A stretch of 64,000 bases of DNA from Clostridia bacterium (GCA_017466825.1 JAFTTJ010000001.1:1-64000), one strand, 5' to 3'. Positions 42,735-53,352 are shown, counted from the stretch's first letter. Translations and numbers: made by a program. The notes: generated from the letters alone by a model not told the origin.

Positions 42735-44549
42735 ATGGCGATTAAGACAAAGGAAAATTTAAGAAATTTTTGTATCGTAGCCCACATTGACCACGGTAAA
42801 TCTACCCTTGCGGATAGACTTATGGAATACACGGGGCAAGTTGCCGAAAGGGATATGGAAGACCAACTTTTAGACTCCATGGATTTGGAAAAGGAAAGGG
42901 GCATTACCATAAAACTCACCCCCGTAAGGATGGCTTACAAAGCAAAGGACGGCAACGAATATATATTTAACCTTATCGACACGCCCGGACACGTCGACTT
43001 TACTTACGAAGTTTCGCGTTCGCTCGCAGCGTGCGAAGGGGCTATTTTGATCGTAGACGCAACCCAAGGCATTGAAGCCCAAACGCTTGCAAACTGCTAT
43101 CTTGCGCTAGATAACAACCTTGAAATAGTACCCGTTATCAACAAGATCGACCTAGCATCCGCTCGCCCCGACGAAACGGCTCAAGAAATTGAAGACGTAA
43201 TCGGACTAGACGGCTCTGACGCGCCGAGAGTTTCGGCTAAAAACGGCATAAATATAGACCAAGTTTTAGAAAAAATCGTCGAACTCGTTCCGCCGCCGAA
43301 AGGCGACGACGACGCCCCCTTAAAAGCGCTTATCTTCGACTCTTATTACGACAATTTTAAGGGTGTTATTTGCTTTGTAAGGATAGTTGACGGCACAGTT
43401 TCCGCAGGTATGAAAATCAAGACCTTTATGGGCGAAAAACAGTTTGACGTAACCGAAGTTGGAACTTTTAACCCCGGGCTTATACCTAAAAAGACTCTTT
43501 CCGCAGGCGAAGTAGGCTATATCGCTGCGAGCATTAAAAGCATTGAAGACATTGCGGTTGGCGATACGATCACCACTACGACCAACCCTGCTCCCCAACC
43601 CTTGCCCGGCTATAAAAAGGTTCAACCCGTAGTTTTCTCGGGTATATATCCCCTTGACGGCTCTAAGTTTAACGACCTTAAAGAAGCCCTTTTAAAACTT
43701 AAATTAAACGACGCTTCCTTAACCTTCGAGCCAGACAACTCGGCGGCGCTCGGCTTTGGATTTAGGTGCGGTTTCCTTGGTCTTTTACACATGGAAATTA
43801 TTCAAGAGAGAATTGAAAGGGAATTCGATATCGATATAATCACCACCGCCCCATCCGTTTCCTATCACGTTTTTAAGACGGACGGCGAAATGCTTATAGT
43901 AGATAACCCCAGCAAATTCCCCGACGTTTCGTATATAGATTACGCCGAAGAACCCGTTATTACGGCAAACATCTTTACCCCACCCGAATACGTCGGCGCA
44001 ATTATGGAACTTTGCCAAGAAAAAAGGGGTACTTTTACGGATATGACCTATCTCGATTCAAAGAGAGTTAGGCTCAACTATACTCTGCCCTTAAACGAAA
44101 TTATATTCGACTTTTTCGACGGACTTAAAAGTAGAACTCGCGGATACGCGTCTTTCGACTACGAACTTTCGGGCTACGTAAAAAGCAATCTCGTAAAACT
44201 CGATATGCTTTTAAACGGCGATCTTTGCGACGCCCTTTCCTTAATCGTTCATAAAGACAAGGCTTACCCAAGGGGTAGAGCGCTTGCCGAAAGACTTAAA
44301 GACGTTATTCCACGCCAACTCTTTGAAATACCCATTCAGGCGGCGGTTGGCGGTAAAGTTATCGCAAGAGAAACGGTTAAAGCGATGAGAAAAGACGTTT
44401 TAGCCAAGTGCTACGGCGGTGATATTACCAGAAAGAAGAAACTTTTAGAAAAACAAAAAGAAGGTAAAAAGAAGATGCGTCAACTCGGCTCAGTCGAGAT
44501 ACCGAGCGAAGCGTTTATGTCTATACTTAAAATCGACAGTTCGACTTAA
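42735..44549 (+). CDS. lepA: Elongation factor 4 (LepA)
   Basis: The 604-residue GTPase has G1 [14 protein letters not shown], switch [18 protein letters not shown], and the LepA-specific C-terminal domain after ~residue 490. It back-translocates the ribosome or aids assembly. It starts a plus-strand run lepA-hemW-dnaE-pfkA-pfp. AAAGGATATT precedes the ATG. Confidence 0.96.
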   Translation: MAIKTKENLRNFCIVAHIDHGKSTLADRLMEYTGQVAERDMEDQLLDSMDLEKERGITIKLTPVRMAYKAKDGNEYIFNLIDTPGHVDFTYEVSRSLAACEGAILIVDATQGIEAQTLANCYLALDNNLEIVPVINKIDLASARPDETAQEIEDVIGLDGSDAPRVSAKNGINIDQVLEKIVELVPPPKGDDDAPLKALIFDSYYDNFKGVICFVRIVDGTVSAGMKIKTFMGEKQFDVTEVGTFNPGLIPKKTLSAGEVGYIAASIKSIEDIAVGDTITTTTNPAPQPLPGYKKVQPVVFSGIYPLDGSKFNDLKEALLKLKLNDASLTFEPDNSAALGFGFRCGFLGLLHMEIIQERIEREFDIDIITTAPSVSYHVFKTDGEMLIVDNPSKFPDVSYIDYAEEPVITANIFTPPEYVGAIMELCQEKRGTFTDMTYLDSKRVRLNYTLPLNEIIFDFFDGLKSRTRGYASFDYELSGYVKSNLVKLDMLLNGDLCDALSLIVHKDKAYPRGRALAERLKDVIPRQLFEIPIQAAVGGKVIARETVKAMRKDVLAKCYGGDITRKKKLLEKQKEGKKKMRQLGSVEIPSEAFMSILKIDSST

Positions 44550-44556
44550 AACGGAC

Positions 44557-44570
44557 GGTTATACGACTAA
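44557..44570. repeat. Possible degenerate intergenic motif
   Basis: GGTTATACGACTAA between lepA and hemW, followed by TTTTAG; only a partial match. Confidence 0.3.
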
Positions 44571-44593
44571 TTTTAGTTGCTTTTAGGAAAATT

Positions 44594-45703
44594 ATGAGTG
44601 GAATTTACGTTCATATCCCCTTTTGTAAGAGCAAATGTACCTATTGCGACTTTGCGTCTTACCCAAAGGAAATAGGCAAGGCAGACCTTTATTTTGCCTG
44701 CCTTTACAAAGAGATAAAAAGCAGGGCCGAGAGTTTAAAAGGCTACGTTTTCGACACCGTTTATTTCGGTGGCGGAACGCCTTCCTTCGTACACGAAAAA
44801 TACATTATCGGCGCTTTAAGGCAAATTAAAAACTTTTACACCCTTTCAGACGATTGCGAAATCACCTTGGAAGTAAACCCCGGCACGCTTTCAGCGGAAA
44901 AGGTTAAAGCCTACAAAAAAATAGGCGTCAATCGCTTTAGCGTTGGGCTTCAGTCCGCTGACGACGGCATGCTAAAAAGGCTTAACCGAATTCATAACAG
45001 ACAAGATTTTTTACTCGCAACCGACCTTTTAAAAGGGGAAAATTTGAGCGTTGACGTTATGATTGGTCTTGAAAATCAAACCGAAAACGACGTTAAAGCG
45101 ACTATCGACCTTGCCGAGCAAGGGGGCGCAAAGCATATTTCGTGCTACGCTTTAAAACCCGAAGAAGGCACGCCTATGTTCGGCAAATATTTAAACGGCG
45201 ATTTGCCGTCCGAAGACGAAACTGCCGACCTTTACGACTTTGCGAGAAAATATCTTGAAGAAAAGGGTTATCACCGTTACGAAGTTTCAAATTTTGCCAA
45301 GGACGGATTTAAGTCAAGACACAATTTAAACTACTGGAATAGGGGTGAGTACGTCGGTTTTGGCGTTGCGGCGTCTTCCTTTATAGGCGAAAGGCGTTTT
45401 ACCAACACCGAAAAAATCGACGAGTACACCGCTTGCATTTTACGCGGTAGGGTTGCCGAAATTTTTACTGAAAATATCGAAGGCGACGAGCGAGAATTTG
45501 AATTTATAATGCTCAATTTGCGAAAAGACGAAGGTTTTACTTTTAGCGAATTTACTAAACGTTTTAACGTAGACTTTACTGAAAAGTATAAAGAGAAAAT
45601 TAAAAGGGTTCAAAAGTATATCGACGTTACTAGCGAAGGTATAAAAATTAAGCCCGAATATATTTACGTACAAAATACGATTATCATTTATTTTATGGAC
45701 TAA
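44594..45703 (+). CDS. hemW: Radical SAM heme chaperone HemW
   Basis: The 369-residue protein has IPFCKSKCTYCDF (CxxxCxxC cluster), GGGTPS, and the HemW-type C-terminal region. HemW carries heme for insertion, not coproporphyrinogen oxidation. The lepA-hemW order is common in Bacillota. Confidence 0.92.
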   Translation: MSGIYVHIPFCKSKCTYCDFASYPKEIGKADLYFACLYKEIKSRAESLKGYVFDTVYFGGGTPSFVHEKYIIGALRQIKNFYTLSDDCEITLEVNPGTLSAEKVKAYKKIGVNRFSVGLQSADDGMLKRLNRIHNRQDFLLATDLLKGENLSVDVMIGLENQTENDVKATIDLAEQGGAKHISCYALKPEEGTPMFGKYLNGDLPSEDETADLYDFARKYLEEKGYHRYEVSNFAKDGFKSRHNLNYWNRGEYVGFGVAASSFIGERRFTNTEKIDEYTACILRGRVAEIFTENIEGDEREFEFIMLNLRKDEGFTFSEFTKRFNVDFTEKYKEKIKRVQKYIDVTSEGIKIKPEYIYVQNTIIIYFMD

Positions 45704-45710
45704 AAGCCGA

Positions 45711-45728
45711 ATAAACGGCTTATAAGCC
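45711..45728 (+). repeat. Dispersed intergenic motif, copy
   Basis: ATAAACGGCTTATAAGCC then AACTTTTAG between hemW and dnaE. Confidence 0.6.
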
Positions 45729-45745
45729 AACTTTTAGGTTTAACT

Positions 45746-48700
45746 ATGGGAAATTTCGTTCATTTACACGTTCATACTGAATACAGCCTTTTAGACGGAG
45801 CGGCGAGAATTGCAGTCGTTACGAAAAGAGCTAAACAACTCGGCATGCCCGCCATTGCAATTACCGATCACGGCAATATGTACGGCGCGGTAGCCTTTTT
45901 CGACGCATGCGAAAAAAACGATATAAAGGCTATTATCGGCACGGAATTTTACGTTTGCGACGACTTGACTGTAAAGAGCGGTAAGACTAAGTTAAACCAC
46001 TTAGTTCTTCTTTGCAAGGACGAAACGGGCTATAAAAACATGTCCCTTTTAAACGCCATTGCGTTTAGAGACGGCTATTATTATAAGCCGAGAATAGACC
46101 TTAAAACGCTTGAAGAGCACCACGAAGGCTTGGTGTGTCTTTCGGCGTGTCTTGCAGGCGATATTCCGCAAGCAATTTTAAATAGAGATTTTGAAGAAGC
46201 CGAAAGGCTAGTCGTTTGGTTTAAAAGGGTTTTCGGCGAAGATTTTTACCTTGAACTCCAAAACCACGACTTGCCCGAACAAGTCGAAGTTAATAGATAT
46301 CTTCGCCTTTACGCTAAAAAATACGATATTAAACTCGTTGCGACCAACGACGTGCATTACGTAAATAAATCCGACGCAATGAGCCAAGACGTTTTAATGT
46401 GCGTACAGATGGGCGCTGATTACGACGATCCGAAAAGACTTCGTTTTTCAAACGACGAATTCTACCTTAAAACCGAAGAAGAAATGTCCGCTCTTTTCCC
46501 CGAAAACCCCGAAGCCATCACCAACACTTTGGAAGTCGCTGAAAAGTGCAACTTTTCTTTCGTTTACGGACACTATATGTTCCCCCACTACTACCCCGAC
46601 ACGGGCGAAGACCCCATCACTTATCTTCGCGGGCTTATAAACAAGGGAATACTTAAAAAATACGGCGCTGAAACGCCTGAAATCAGAGAGAGAATAGAGA
46701 GCGAACTCGCCGTTATTGAAAAACAAGGCTTCGTAGAATACTTCCTTATCGTTTGGGACTACATCAACGCGGCGAGAAATATGGGTATATCGGTTGGTCC
46801 CGGCCGTGGCTCGGGCGCAGGCTCGATAGTCGCTTACCTTATAGGCATTACCAATATCGACCCCTTAAAATACGACCTTTACTTCGAGCGTTTCTTAAAC
46901 CCCGAAAGAGTTTCCGCGCCCGACTTCGACGTAGACTTTGAAGATAGCCGTAGACAAGAAGTTATCGAATACGTAAAGAGAAAATACGGCGAAAACAGGG
47001 TTTGTAAAATAGTAACATTTGGCACGATGGCGGCTAAAAACGCCGTAAAAGACGTTGCGAGAGTACTTAAATTACCCTACTCTGAAGCCGATAGAGTTTC
47101 TAAAACTATTCCTAATAAACTCGTTAGAAAAAACTCAAAAGGCGAAGAATTCGACCTTAAAAGACCGAATATTTTAATGAAGGTGTTCGGCACTTACCAA
47201 CAAAAAGAAACGGATAAAGATTACGGCGTGGACTATTCCGTACCCGAACTCGTACAAATGTACAACGAAGAAGGCGAAATAAGAAGAGTCGTCGATATCG
47301 CAATGAAACTCGAAGACTCGCCCCGTCAGGCAAGCACGCACGCGTGCGGCGTTATTATCGGCGCGGATATTTTAGATAGACACATGCCGTTAGGTAGGAA
47401 CGGCGACGATATAACCAGTCAATACACGGGCGTAGAACTTGAACATCTCGGCTTTTTGAAGATGGACTTTTTAGGGCTTCGAAACTTGTCCGATATCAAG
47501 ATGGCGATAGACTACATTAAGGAAAATCACGGCGTTGAAATCGACTTCGATAAGTCTTCTTACGACGACCCTAAGGTTTACGAACTTTTATCTACGGGCA
47601 ACACTAAGGCTATATTCCAAGTCGAATCGGCGGGCTTCCAAAAGTTCCTTAGAGAACTTAGACCTACCTGTCTTGAAGATATAGTCGCAGCCGTTTCGCT
47701 CTACCGCCCCGGCCCTATGGATTCTATTCCCAAGTTCGTAAAGTGTAAACATAACCCCGATCTCGTTAAATACGACCACCCCCTGTTAGAGCCCATTTTA
47801 AAACAGACTTACGGCTGTATCGTTTACCAAGAACAGGTTATGAAAATCGTTCAGTCGCTCGCGGGCTACACTCTCGGTCAAGCCGACAACGTAAGGCGTA
47901 TGATGGGTAAAAAGCAAGTCGAAGCAATGGTTAAGGAAGAAGTCGTGTTTATACACGGAAGAGATCAAATCGTGGACAAACACGGCAAGGTTTCGACGGC
48001 GATAGACGGTTGCTTAAAGCGTGGCGTACCCGAAGACGTCGCTAAAAAGGTGTGGGGCGAAATGAAGGACTTTGCAAAATACGCCTTCAATAAATCGCAC
48101 GCCGCGGCGTACTCGCTCGTAACCTACCAAACGGCTTACCTTAAAACCTATTACGAACCCGAATTTTTAACTTCGGTACTCAACAACCGTATTGATAAAA
48201 TAGACGAAATTCAAAACTACCTTTCCTACGCAAAAGAAGAAGGTATTGAAGTTTTACCCCCCGATATAAACCAAAGCGTAGGCTTTTTCAGCGTTAAAAA
48301 CGATAAAATTCGCTACGGCTTGGCGGCGATTAAGGGCATTGGACTTTCGGCAATCGACTCAATCGTAAACGAGAGAACTGCCCACGGCCCGTATACTTCC
48401 TTTGAAAACTTTATTTCAAGATGTGAAAGTAAAGTTTTAAACAAGCGTTTAGTTGAAAATCTTATCTACGCGGGCGCTTTTGACCAATTCGGCAGGACGA
48501 GAACTCAGCTTATAGGTATTTCGGGCGAACTTATCGATAGGGTTGCCATTATCGCAAAGCAAAGAGAGAGCAACCAAATGAGTTTGTTTGGGGATATTTT
48601 AGAAGAAGATACGACCTTTACCGTCGTTTACCCCAACCTTAAAGAATACGACAGTAAGACCAAACTCTCGCTTGAAAAAAGCGTTACGGGAGTTTACCTT

Positions 48701-49339
48701 TCAGGTCACCCCTTGGACGGGTTTAAAGATAGGTTTAAAGACTGTACTTTTTCAACCCAAATGCTATTAAACTACGAAGAAGACGAAGACGGCTCTAAAA
48801 TTTACGCCGACGTCAAAAACGATATGCCCGTCTACTTCGGCGGTATTATTACCCAAGCCGAGAAAAAGGCGACTAAGTCGGGCACGTTTATGAGTTTCGT
48901 TACCGTGGAAGACTTTTACGGGGCAATAGAGTGCGTGTTCTTCCCCAAATCTCACGAGAAATTTAAAGACCTTTTGGCAAACGAAAAAACGGTGAAGATT
49001 CGCGGTAGACTGCAACTTAAAGACGATAGGGTTTCAGTCATTTGCGATAATTGTGAAGAAGTTACTGAGCATCAAGAGGAAAACGAACCTAAAGTTAAGA
49101 GTTCTACCCTTTCAGAGTGCCTTGGAATTATACTAAACGACGAAACGAAAAACGCGAAAGACGAACTTATAGACATACTTTCGTCATATCCGGGCGATAT
49201 TACGGTCTTCTTTAAAATTGACGGAAAGAACTACCGTATGACTCAAAAAGTACGCAATTGTAGGGGGCTCGTAAACGAACTTCTCTCTATCGTAGACGAA
49301 AACGACGTTAAGTTTTTTAAGTCGGAAATAAAAAAATAA
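45746..49339 (+). CDS. dnaE: DNA polymerase III alpha subunit DnaE
   Basis: The 1197-residue replicase starts with the PHP domain (HVHTEYSLLDGAARI, then ITDHGNMYG). The catalytic Asp residues are in PDFDVDFED (~392-398) and KMDFLGLRN. C-terminal parts hold the helix-hairpin-helix region and an OB-fold (YFGGIITQAEKKATKSGTFM). No ribosome binding site of strong type is seen before the ATG; AGGTTTAACT precedes it. Confidence 0.95.
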   Translation: MGNFVHLHVHTEYSLLDGAARIAVVTKRAKQLGMPAIAITDHGNMYGAVAFFDACEKNDIKAIIGTEFYVCDDLTVKSGKTKLNHLVLLCKDETGYKNMSLLNAIAFRDGYYYKPRIDLKTLEEHHEGLVCLSACLAGDIPQAILNRDFEEAERLVVWFKRVFGEDFYLELQNHDLPEQVEVNRYLRLYAKKYDIKLVATNDVHYVNKSDAMSQDVLMCVQMGADYDDPKRLRFSNDEFYLKTEEEMSALFPENPEAITNTLEVAEKCNFSFVYGHYMFPHYYPDTGEDPITYLRGLINKGILKKYGAETPEIRERIESELAVIEKQGFVEYFLIVWDYINAARNMGISVGPGRGSGAGSIVAYLIGITNIDPLKYDLYFERFLNPERVSAPDFDVDFEDSRRQEVIEYVKRKYGENRVCKIVTFGTMAAKNAVKDVARVLKLPYSEADRVSKTIPNKLVRKNSKGEEFDLKRPNILMKVFGTYQQKETDKDYGVDYSVPELVQMYNEEGEIRRVVDIAMKLEDSPRQASTHACGVIIGADILDRHMPLGRNGDDITSQYTGVELEHLGFLKMDFLGLRNLSDIKMAIDYIKENHGVEIDFDKSSYDDPKVYELLSTGNTKAIFQVESAGFQKFLRELRPTCLEDIVAAVSLYRPGPMDSIPKFVKCKHNPDLVKYDHPLLEPILKQTYGCIVYQEQVMKIVQSLAGYTLGQADNVRRMMGKKQVEAMVKEEVVFIHGRDQIVDKHGKVSTAIDGCLKRGVPEDVAKKVWGEMKDFAKYAFNKSHAAAYSLVTYQTAYLKTYYEPEFLTSVLNNRIDKIDEIQNYLSYAKEEGIEVLPPDINQSVGFFSVKNDKIRYGLAAIKGIGLSAIDSIVNERTAHGPYTSFENFISRCESKVLNKRLVENLIYAGAFDQFGRTRTQLIGISGELIDRVAIIAKQRESNQMSLFGDILEEDTTFTVVYPNLKEYDSKTKLSLEKSVTGVYLSGHPLDGFKDRFKDCTFSTQMLLNYEEDEDGSKIYADVKNDMPVYFGGIITQAEKKATKSGTFMSFVTVEDFYGAIECVFFPKSHEKFKDLLANEKTVKIRGRLQLKDDRVSVICDNCEEVTEHQEENEPKVKSSTLSECLGIILNDETKNAKDELIDILSSYPGDITVFFKIDGKNYRMTQKVRNCRGLVNELLSIVDENDVKFFKSEIKK

Positions 49340-49403
49340 CGCTAAACCTTGCGTACGAGCGAAAAACTATTGGGCTTTTAATTTAAGCCAAAGGATATAA
49401 ATT

Positions 49404-50363
49404 ATGAAAAAAATTGCTATTTTAACTAGTGGGGGCGACGCTCCCGGCATGAACGCCTGCATCAGAGCGTGCGTAAGAAGCGCTTTGAGTAAGGGCATGG
49501 AAGTTTACGGTGTTGACAGGGGCTACAAAGGTCTAGTCAAAAATAAAATATTCCCTATGACTTCGCAATCGGTTTGCGAAATTATCCATAGGGGCGGTAC
49601 TATCTTAAAGTCGGCAAGATGCCTTGAATTTAAGGAAACCGAAACGAGAAAAATCGCTGCGGAAAAACTTAAAACGCTTGGAATTGAAGGACTCGTAGTT
49701 ATCGGTGGCGACGGCTCGATTACGGGCGCGAAAGCCCTTTCGGACGATTATGGCATTAACGTAGTCGGTATACCCGGCACTATTGACAACGACCTTGCTT
49801 ACACCGATTTTACGCTCGGCTTTGACACGGCGGTGAACACCGTTTTATGGGCTATCAACGCGCTTAGAGACACCATGACTTCACACGATAGAGTTTCGAT
49901 TATTAAAGTTATGGGACGCCATTGCGGTGATATCGCCCTTTACGCAGGCATTTGCGGTGGCGCGGAATATATTCTCGTACCCGAAGTTCCTTACGATATT
50001 CAAAAGATTGCAAACGAAATCAAAAAGAACAAAGAAAGGGGCAAGACTGCAAGTATTATCGTTTTAGCCGAAGGCGCGGGCAACGAGCAAGAAATAAAAA
50101 CTATAGTTTCGGTTATTTCAGGCGCGGACGTAAAATTCTCTACTCTTGGACACATCCAAAGGGGCGGTACGCCTACTATGGCGGACAGAATGCTCGCCGC
50201 GAAATTCGGGTTTAAAGCAATTGAACTTTTAGAGAGTGGAAAAACTAACCGCGTAGTCGGTTGCCGTGGTAAAGAAATTTTCGACATGGATATAACCGAA
50301 GCCTTGTCTATGAAGAAAAACTTTGAAAAGAAAATATACGATATGGCAGCCGTTTTGAGTTAA
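49404..50363 (+). CDS. pfkA: 6-phosphofructokinase, ATP-dependent
   Basis: The 319-residue enzyme has GGDAPGMNACIR, GGDGSITGA (Gly at the donor position) and GIPGTIDNDL (Gly in place of the Lys of PPi enzymes), the pattern of ATP-PFK. It phosphorylates fructose-6-phosphate. AAAGGATATAAATT lies before the ATG. Confidence 0.95.
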   Translation: MKKIAILTSGGDAPGMNACIRACVRSALSKGMEVYGVDRGYKGLVKNKIFPMTSQSVCEIIHRGGTILKSARCLEFKETETRKIAAEKLKTLGIEGLVVIGGDGSITGAKALSDDYGINVVGIPGTIDNDLAYTDFTLGFDTAVNTVLWAINALRDTMTSHDRVSIIKVMGRHCGDIALYAGICGGAEYILVPEVPYDIQKIANEIKKNKERGKTASIIVLAEGAGNEQEIKTIVSVISGADVKFSTLGHIQRGGTPTMADRMLAAKFGFKAIELLESGKTNRVVGCRGKEIFDMDITEALSMKKNFEKKIYDMAAVLS

Positions 50364-50370
50364 AAACGCG

Positions 50371-50386
50371 CCTATAAGTCGATTAT
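50371..50386 (-). repeat. Dispersed intergenic motif, copy
   Basis: On the minus strand ATAATCGACTTATAGG, perfect consensus, between the two phosphofructokinase genes, 8 bp past the pfkA stop. Confidence 0.75.
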
Positions 50387-50420
50387 CAATCTTTTAAGGA
50401 CTTAATTCAAAGGAGAAAAA

Positions 50421-51653
50421 ATGAAAAATCTTAAAGGAAGGGCTGTCTTTGCGCAGTCGGGCGGACCTACCGCCGTAATAAACGCAAGCATTGCAGGTGG
50501 ACTTATCGAAGCACTAAAGCAAGACGCTATCACCGACGTTTTATGCTCACTTCACGGCATTAAAGGCGTTTTAACCGAAGATTTCGTAGACATTGGAAAG
50601 GAAGACGAAGCCGAACTTTTAGCCCTTAAAAACACCCCTGCTTCGGCGTTTGGCTCGGTAAGATATAAACTTAAAGATTTTAACGTTGACGACACCGACT
50701 ACAAGCGCGTTTTAGAAGTATTTAAAAAGTACGACGTAAAATACTTTTTCTATAACGGCGGAAACGACAGTATGGATACTTGCGACAAAATCTCTCGCTT
50801 TATGGAAAAGGAAGGCTATCCTATAAACGTTATCGGCATACCAAAGACGATTGACAACGATTTGGTTGGAACGGACCATTGTCCCGGCTATGGTAGCGCC
50901 GCAAAATACATTGCGACCACTCTTGCCGAAACTAGGCTCGACGCCGTAATTTACGAAAGTCCGCTCGTTATCGTTTTAGAAATAATGGGCAGGAACGCAG
51001 GTTGGCTTACGGCTTCTGCGGCGCTCTCTTCTCTCACGGGTTATGACGCTGACCTTATTTACTTGCCCGAAGTACCCTTTTCAATTGAAAAATTTAAAAA
51101 GGACGTAAAAGCCGTCGTCGATAAAAACAGAGTTTGTGTCGTAGCCGTTTCCGAAGGCGTTAAGACCGCAGAAGGCAAGTACGTTGGCGAAGACGCTAGC
51201 GCGACCGACGTGTTTGGTCACTCTGCGCTCGGCGGAGTTTGCGGAGTACTCAAATCGGCGGTAAAATCAATGGGCATTAAATGTAAAGCCATTGAACTCA
51301 ACATCTTGCAAAGATGCGCTGCTCATTGCGGTTCTCTCACCGATATAGAAGAGTCCTTTGAAAGCGGTAGGCAAGCCGTTTTACACGCCGTAAACGGCGA
51401 AACCGACAAGATGATTGCCTTTAAGCGTGCAAGTGGAAAAGATTATAAAATAGAGTGCGTTGGTCTTGACTTAAACTCTATTGCCAACGCCGAAAAAATG
51501 ATTCCTTTAAACTGGATAACCGCAGACGGAGTTGGTCTTACCCAAGAGTTTATAGACTACGCCCTTCCGCTTATTCAAGGCGAGCCTAACGCTCGTAAAG
51601 AAAACGGACTTCCTTCATACGCAAAACTTAAAATGATACCTTTTAAACTATAA
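50421..51653 (+). CDS. pfp: Phosphofructokinase, PPi-dependent type
   Basis: The 410-residue enzyme has SGGPTAVINASI, NGGNDSMDT (Asp at the donor position) and GIPKTIDNDLVG (Lys), the residues linked to PPi use, and MGRNAGWLTA. It allows reversible glycolytic flux with pyrophosphate. It follows the ATP enzyme, so the cell codes for both. Confidence 0.93.
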   Translation: MKNLKGRAVFAQSGGPTAVINASIAGGLIEALKQDAITDVLCSLHGIKGVLTEDFVDIGKEDEAELLALKNTPASAFGSVRYKLKDFNVDDTDYKRVLEVFKKYDVKYFFYNGGNDSMDTCDKISRFMEKEGYPINVIGIPKTIDNDLVGTDHCPGYGSAAKYIATTLAETRLDAVIYESPLVIVLEIMGRNAGWLTASAALSSLTGYDADLIYLPEVPFSIEKFKKDVKAVVDKNRVCVVAVSEGVKTAEGKYVGEDASATDVFGHSALGGVCGVLKSAVKSMGIKCKAIELNILQRCAAHCGSLTDIEESFESGRQAVLHAVNGETDKMIAFKRASGKDYKIECVGLDLNSIANAEKMIPLNWITADGVGLTQEFIDYALPLIQGEPNARKENGLPSYAKLKMIPFKL

Positions 51654-51660
51654 AAGTGGC

Positions 51661-51676
51661 TGTATAAGTCGTTTAT
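51661..51676 (-). repeat. Dispersed intergenic motif, copy
   Basis: On the minus strand ATAAACGACTTATACA, 7 bp past the PPi-type gene stop. Confidence 0.55.
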
Positions 51677-51682
51677 TAAAAA

Positions 51683-51721
51683 AATAGGCTTGGAAAACGA
51701 GAAAAGTTTTCCAAGCCTATT
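51683..51721. terminator. Bidirectional terminator
   Basis: 16-bp stem AATAGGCTTGGAAAAC and complement between converging genes; T-runs on both sides. Confidence 0.85.
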
Positions 51722-51798
51722 TTATTATATTTTCTATCAAGACTGATTGCTAGATTGATTTTTAATATCAGTCACAAGACGAGAAAAATCCTTCTTTT

Positions 51799-52578
51799 TT
51801 AAAACCCGAAAAGGTCGTCGTCGCCGTCTTTGGGTGGCAAATCTTTTACCTGCGCGTCTACGTTTTGAGCGTTTTTACGCTCTTCTTCACGCCTGCGTTT
51901 TTCGGCTTCTTCATACCCCTTTTGGATACTTCGCTCGTAACTTTTACGACGGAAATAATTACTTATCATATAATAGAGTTTCTTCCAGAAAAATAGTATT
52001 ACGTTTAAAAGTGCGAAAATTATTGCAACGCGCATTGCCCAAGTACTGAAAATTAAGTCTATTACGATTATTACAAGGTCTAGCAAAGCCAACCATTTAA
52101 CCTTTATCGGAAGGAAGAAAAACAGTAAGACTTTAACTTCGGAATTGAGTATTGCAAAGGCTAAAAACAGTGATAAATTGAGATAATAATTAGTAGTAAA
52201 GCCCATTATAAAGCCGGATGCAAGCGAGCCTAAATAGCCCGTTAAGTAGTAGACTGTAAATTTAAAAGTTCCCCACTCGGCTTCGAGCGTAGAGCCCATA
52301 AACCAAAAGAAATACAAGGTTAAAAAGACGAATAGCGTACCGTCGTCTTCGGGTACGAAAATAAAGGTTAAAACTCGCCACACTTCCCCTTTTAAAACTA
52401 AATCTCTATTGAAATAAAGATAGTAAGAAAGGGGCAACCGATCTAACCTGACCAAGGCGAAATCGGCCACCCAAACGAGCCCCATCGCTATCACTAGAAT
52501 TAGGGCGAGATTTGGTATTGAGAGCCAACCTATTTTTCTCTCTAATTTGTCAAGAAAAGTATCTTCGTCGTTATACAT
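51799..52578 (-). CDS. Rhomboid/Derlin-like membrane protein, probably catalytically inactive
   Basis: The 259-residue protein has six membrane helices. GEVWRVLTFIFVP matches the WR loop of rhomboid-like proteins. The serine protease motif GxSG and the catalytic His are not seen (FIMGFTTNYYLNLSLFLAF instead), so it looks like a Derlin-type pseudoprotease. The C-terminal tail is charged. It is the last gene in the minus-strand lipid operon. Confidence 0.7.
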   Translation of the reverse strand: MYNDEDTFLDKLERKIGWLSIPNLALILVIAMGLVWVADFALVRLDRLPLSYYLYFNRDLVLKGEVWRVLTFIFVPEDDGTLFVFLTLYFFWFMGSTLEAEWGTFKFTVYYLTGYLGSLASGFIMGFTTNYYLNLSLFLAFAILNSEVKVLLFFFLPIKVKWLALLDLVIIVIDLIFSTWAMRVAIIFALLNVILFFWKKLYYMISNYFRRKSYERSIQKGYEEAEKRRREEERKNAQNVDAQVKDLPPKDGDDDLFGF

Positions 52579-52589
52579 TTTGACTTCCT

Positions 52590-53303
52590 TTATGTGTTTT
52601 TAACGTACTTTTGAAAAAGTCCGTTTACTAATTTGCGAAAATATTCTGCAATTTGATCGCGGGTTTTTATACCTGCGCTTTTTATTTTTTGAACGTATTG
52701 TGGCTCGCCTATTATAATTTTCTTCTTTTTCTTGTGGTAGTACGTAGGTATTATAGGCACGTCTTCGCCCGTTTTTTTGAAATAGATTTCAGCAAGCATT
52801 ACGAATCCGCCGAAAAACGAAGTCGGCTCTTCCTTATATCCCTCGTTAGAGTCTTCGGGAAAGACCAAAACGCCTATATTTGCGTCTAATAACTGCATGC
52901 TGCAATCTAAAGTCCTTTTTAGTCTTGCGTCGGGGTAAGACGGTATGAAGTTCATTCCACCGTAAGGAAAGGGTGAAAAAAAGGCTTCAACAGCGGATTT
53001 TAGCGTTGCGCCGAATTTACCCATGCCCTGCTTTTTAATATAAAAGACGTCGCGTAAGTACTTAAACCGTTCCCCATAGCCTTCGAGCATTTCGTGAGCG
53101 CCCCACTTTGCGGTGGGTTTAGGGAAATACATATCGAGCGCCACCGGTCCGCTCTTTGCAGAGTGATTGGATACGGCGATAAACTTGTCGGGAATATCAC
53201 CCGCCAAGTTTATTATCTCGTCGACTTTATAAAATGGTTTTACTAAAGTTTTAAACGCCGACCATAGTGGCTTTTTTCTTTTGGGCAATTTAAATTTATA
53301 CAT
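52590..53303 (-). CDS. Lysophospholipid acyltransferase-like protein with altered catalytic box
   Basis: The 237-residue protein has SNHSAKSGPVALD and FPEDSNEGY, corresponding to the PlsC boxes NHxxxxD and FPEGTR. The catalytic HX4D reads HSAKSG, so the Asp is missing or shifted. It may have another role in lipid or glycan acylation. Eleven bp upstream of the rhomboid-like gene and downstream of degV and plsX. Confidence 0.65.
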   Translation of the reverse strand: MYKFKLPKRKKPLWSAFKTLVKPFYKVDEIINLAGDIPDKFIAVSNHSAKSGPVALDMYFPKPTAKWGAHEMLEGYGERFKYLRDVFYIKKQGMGKFGATLKSAVEAFFSPFPYGGMNFIPSYPDARLKRTLDCSMQLLDANIGVLVFPEDSNEGYKEEPTSFFGGFVMLAEIYFKKTGEDVPIIPTYYHKKKKKIIIGEPQYVQKIKSAGIKTRDQIAEYFRKLVNGLFQKYVKNT

Positions 53304-53336
53304 TATCCACCTTCAATTTTTACACCAAATCCCCAC

Positions 53337-53352
53337 GTATAAGTTGATTATT
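53337..53352 (-). repeat. Dispersed intergenic motif, copy
   Basis: On the minus strand AATAATCAACTTATAC; it includes the stop codon of degV (53348-53350). Confidence 0.55.
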
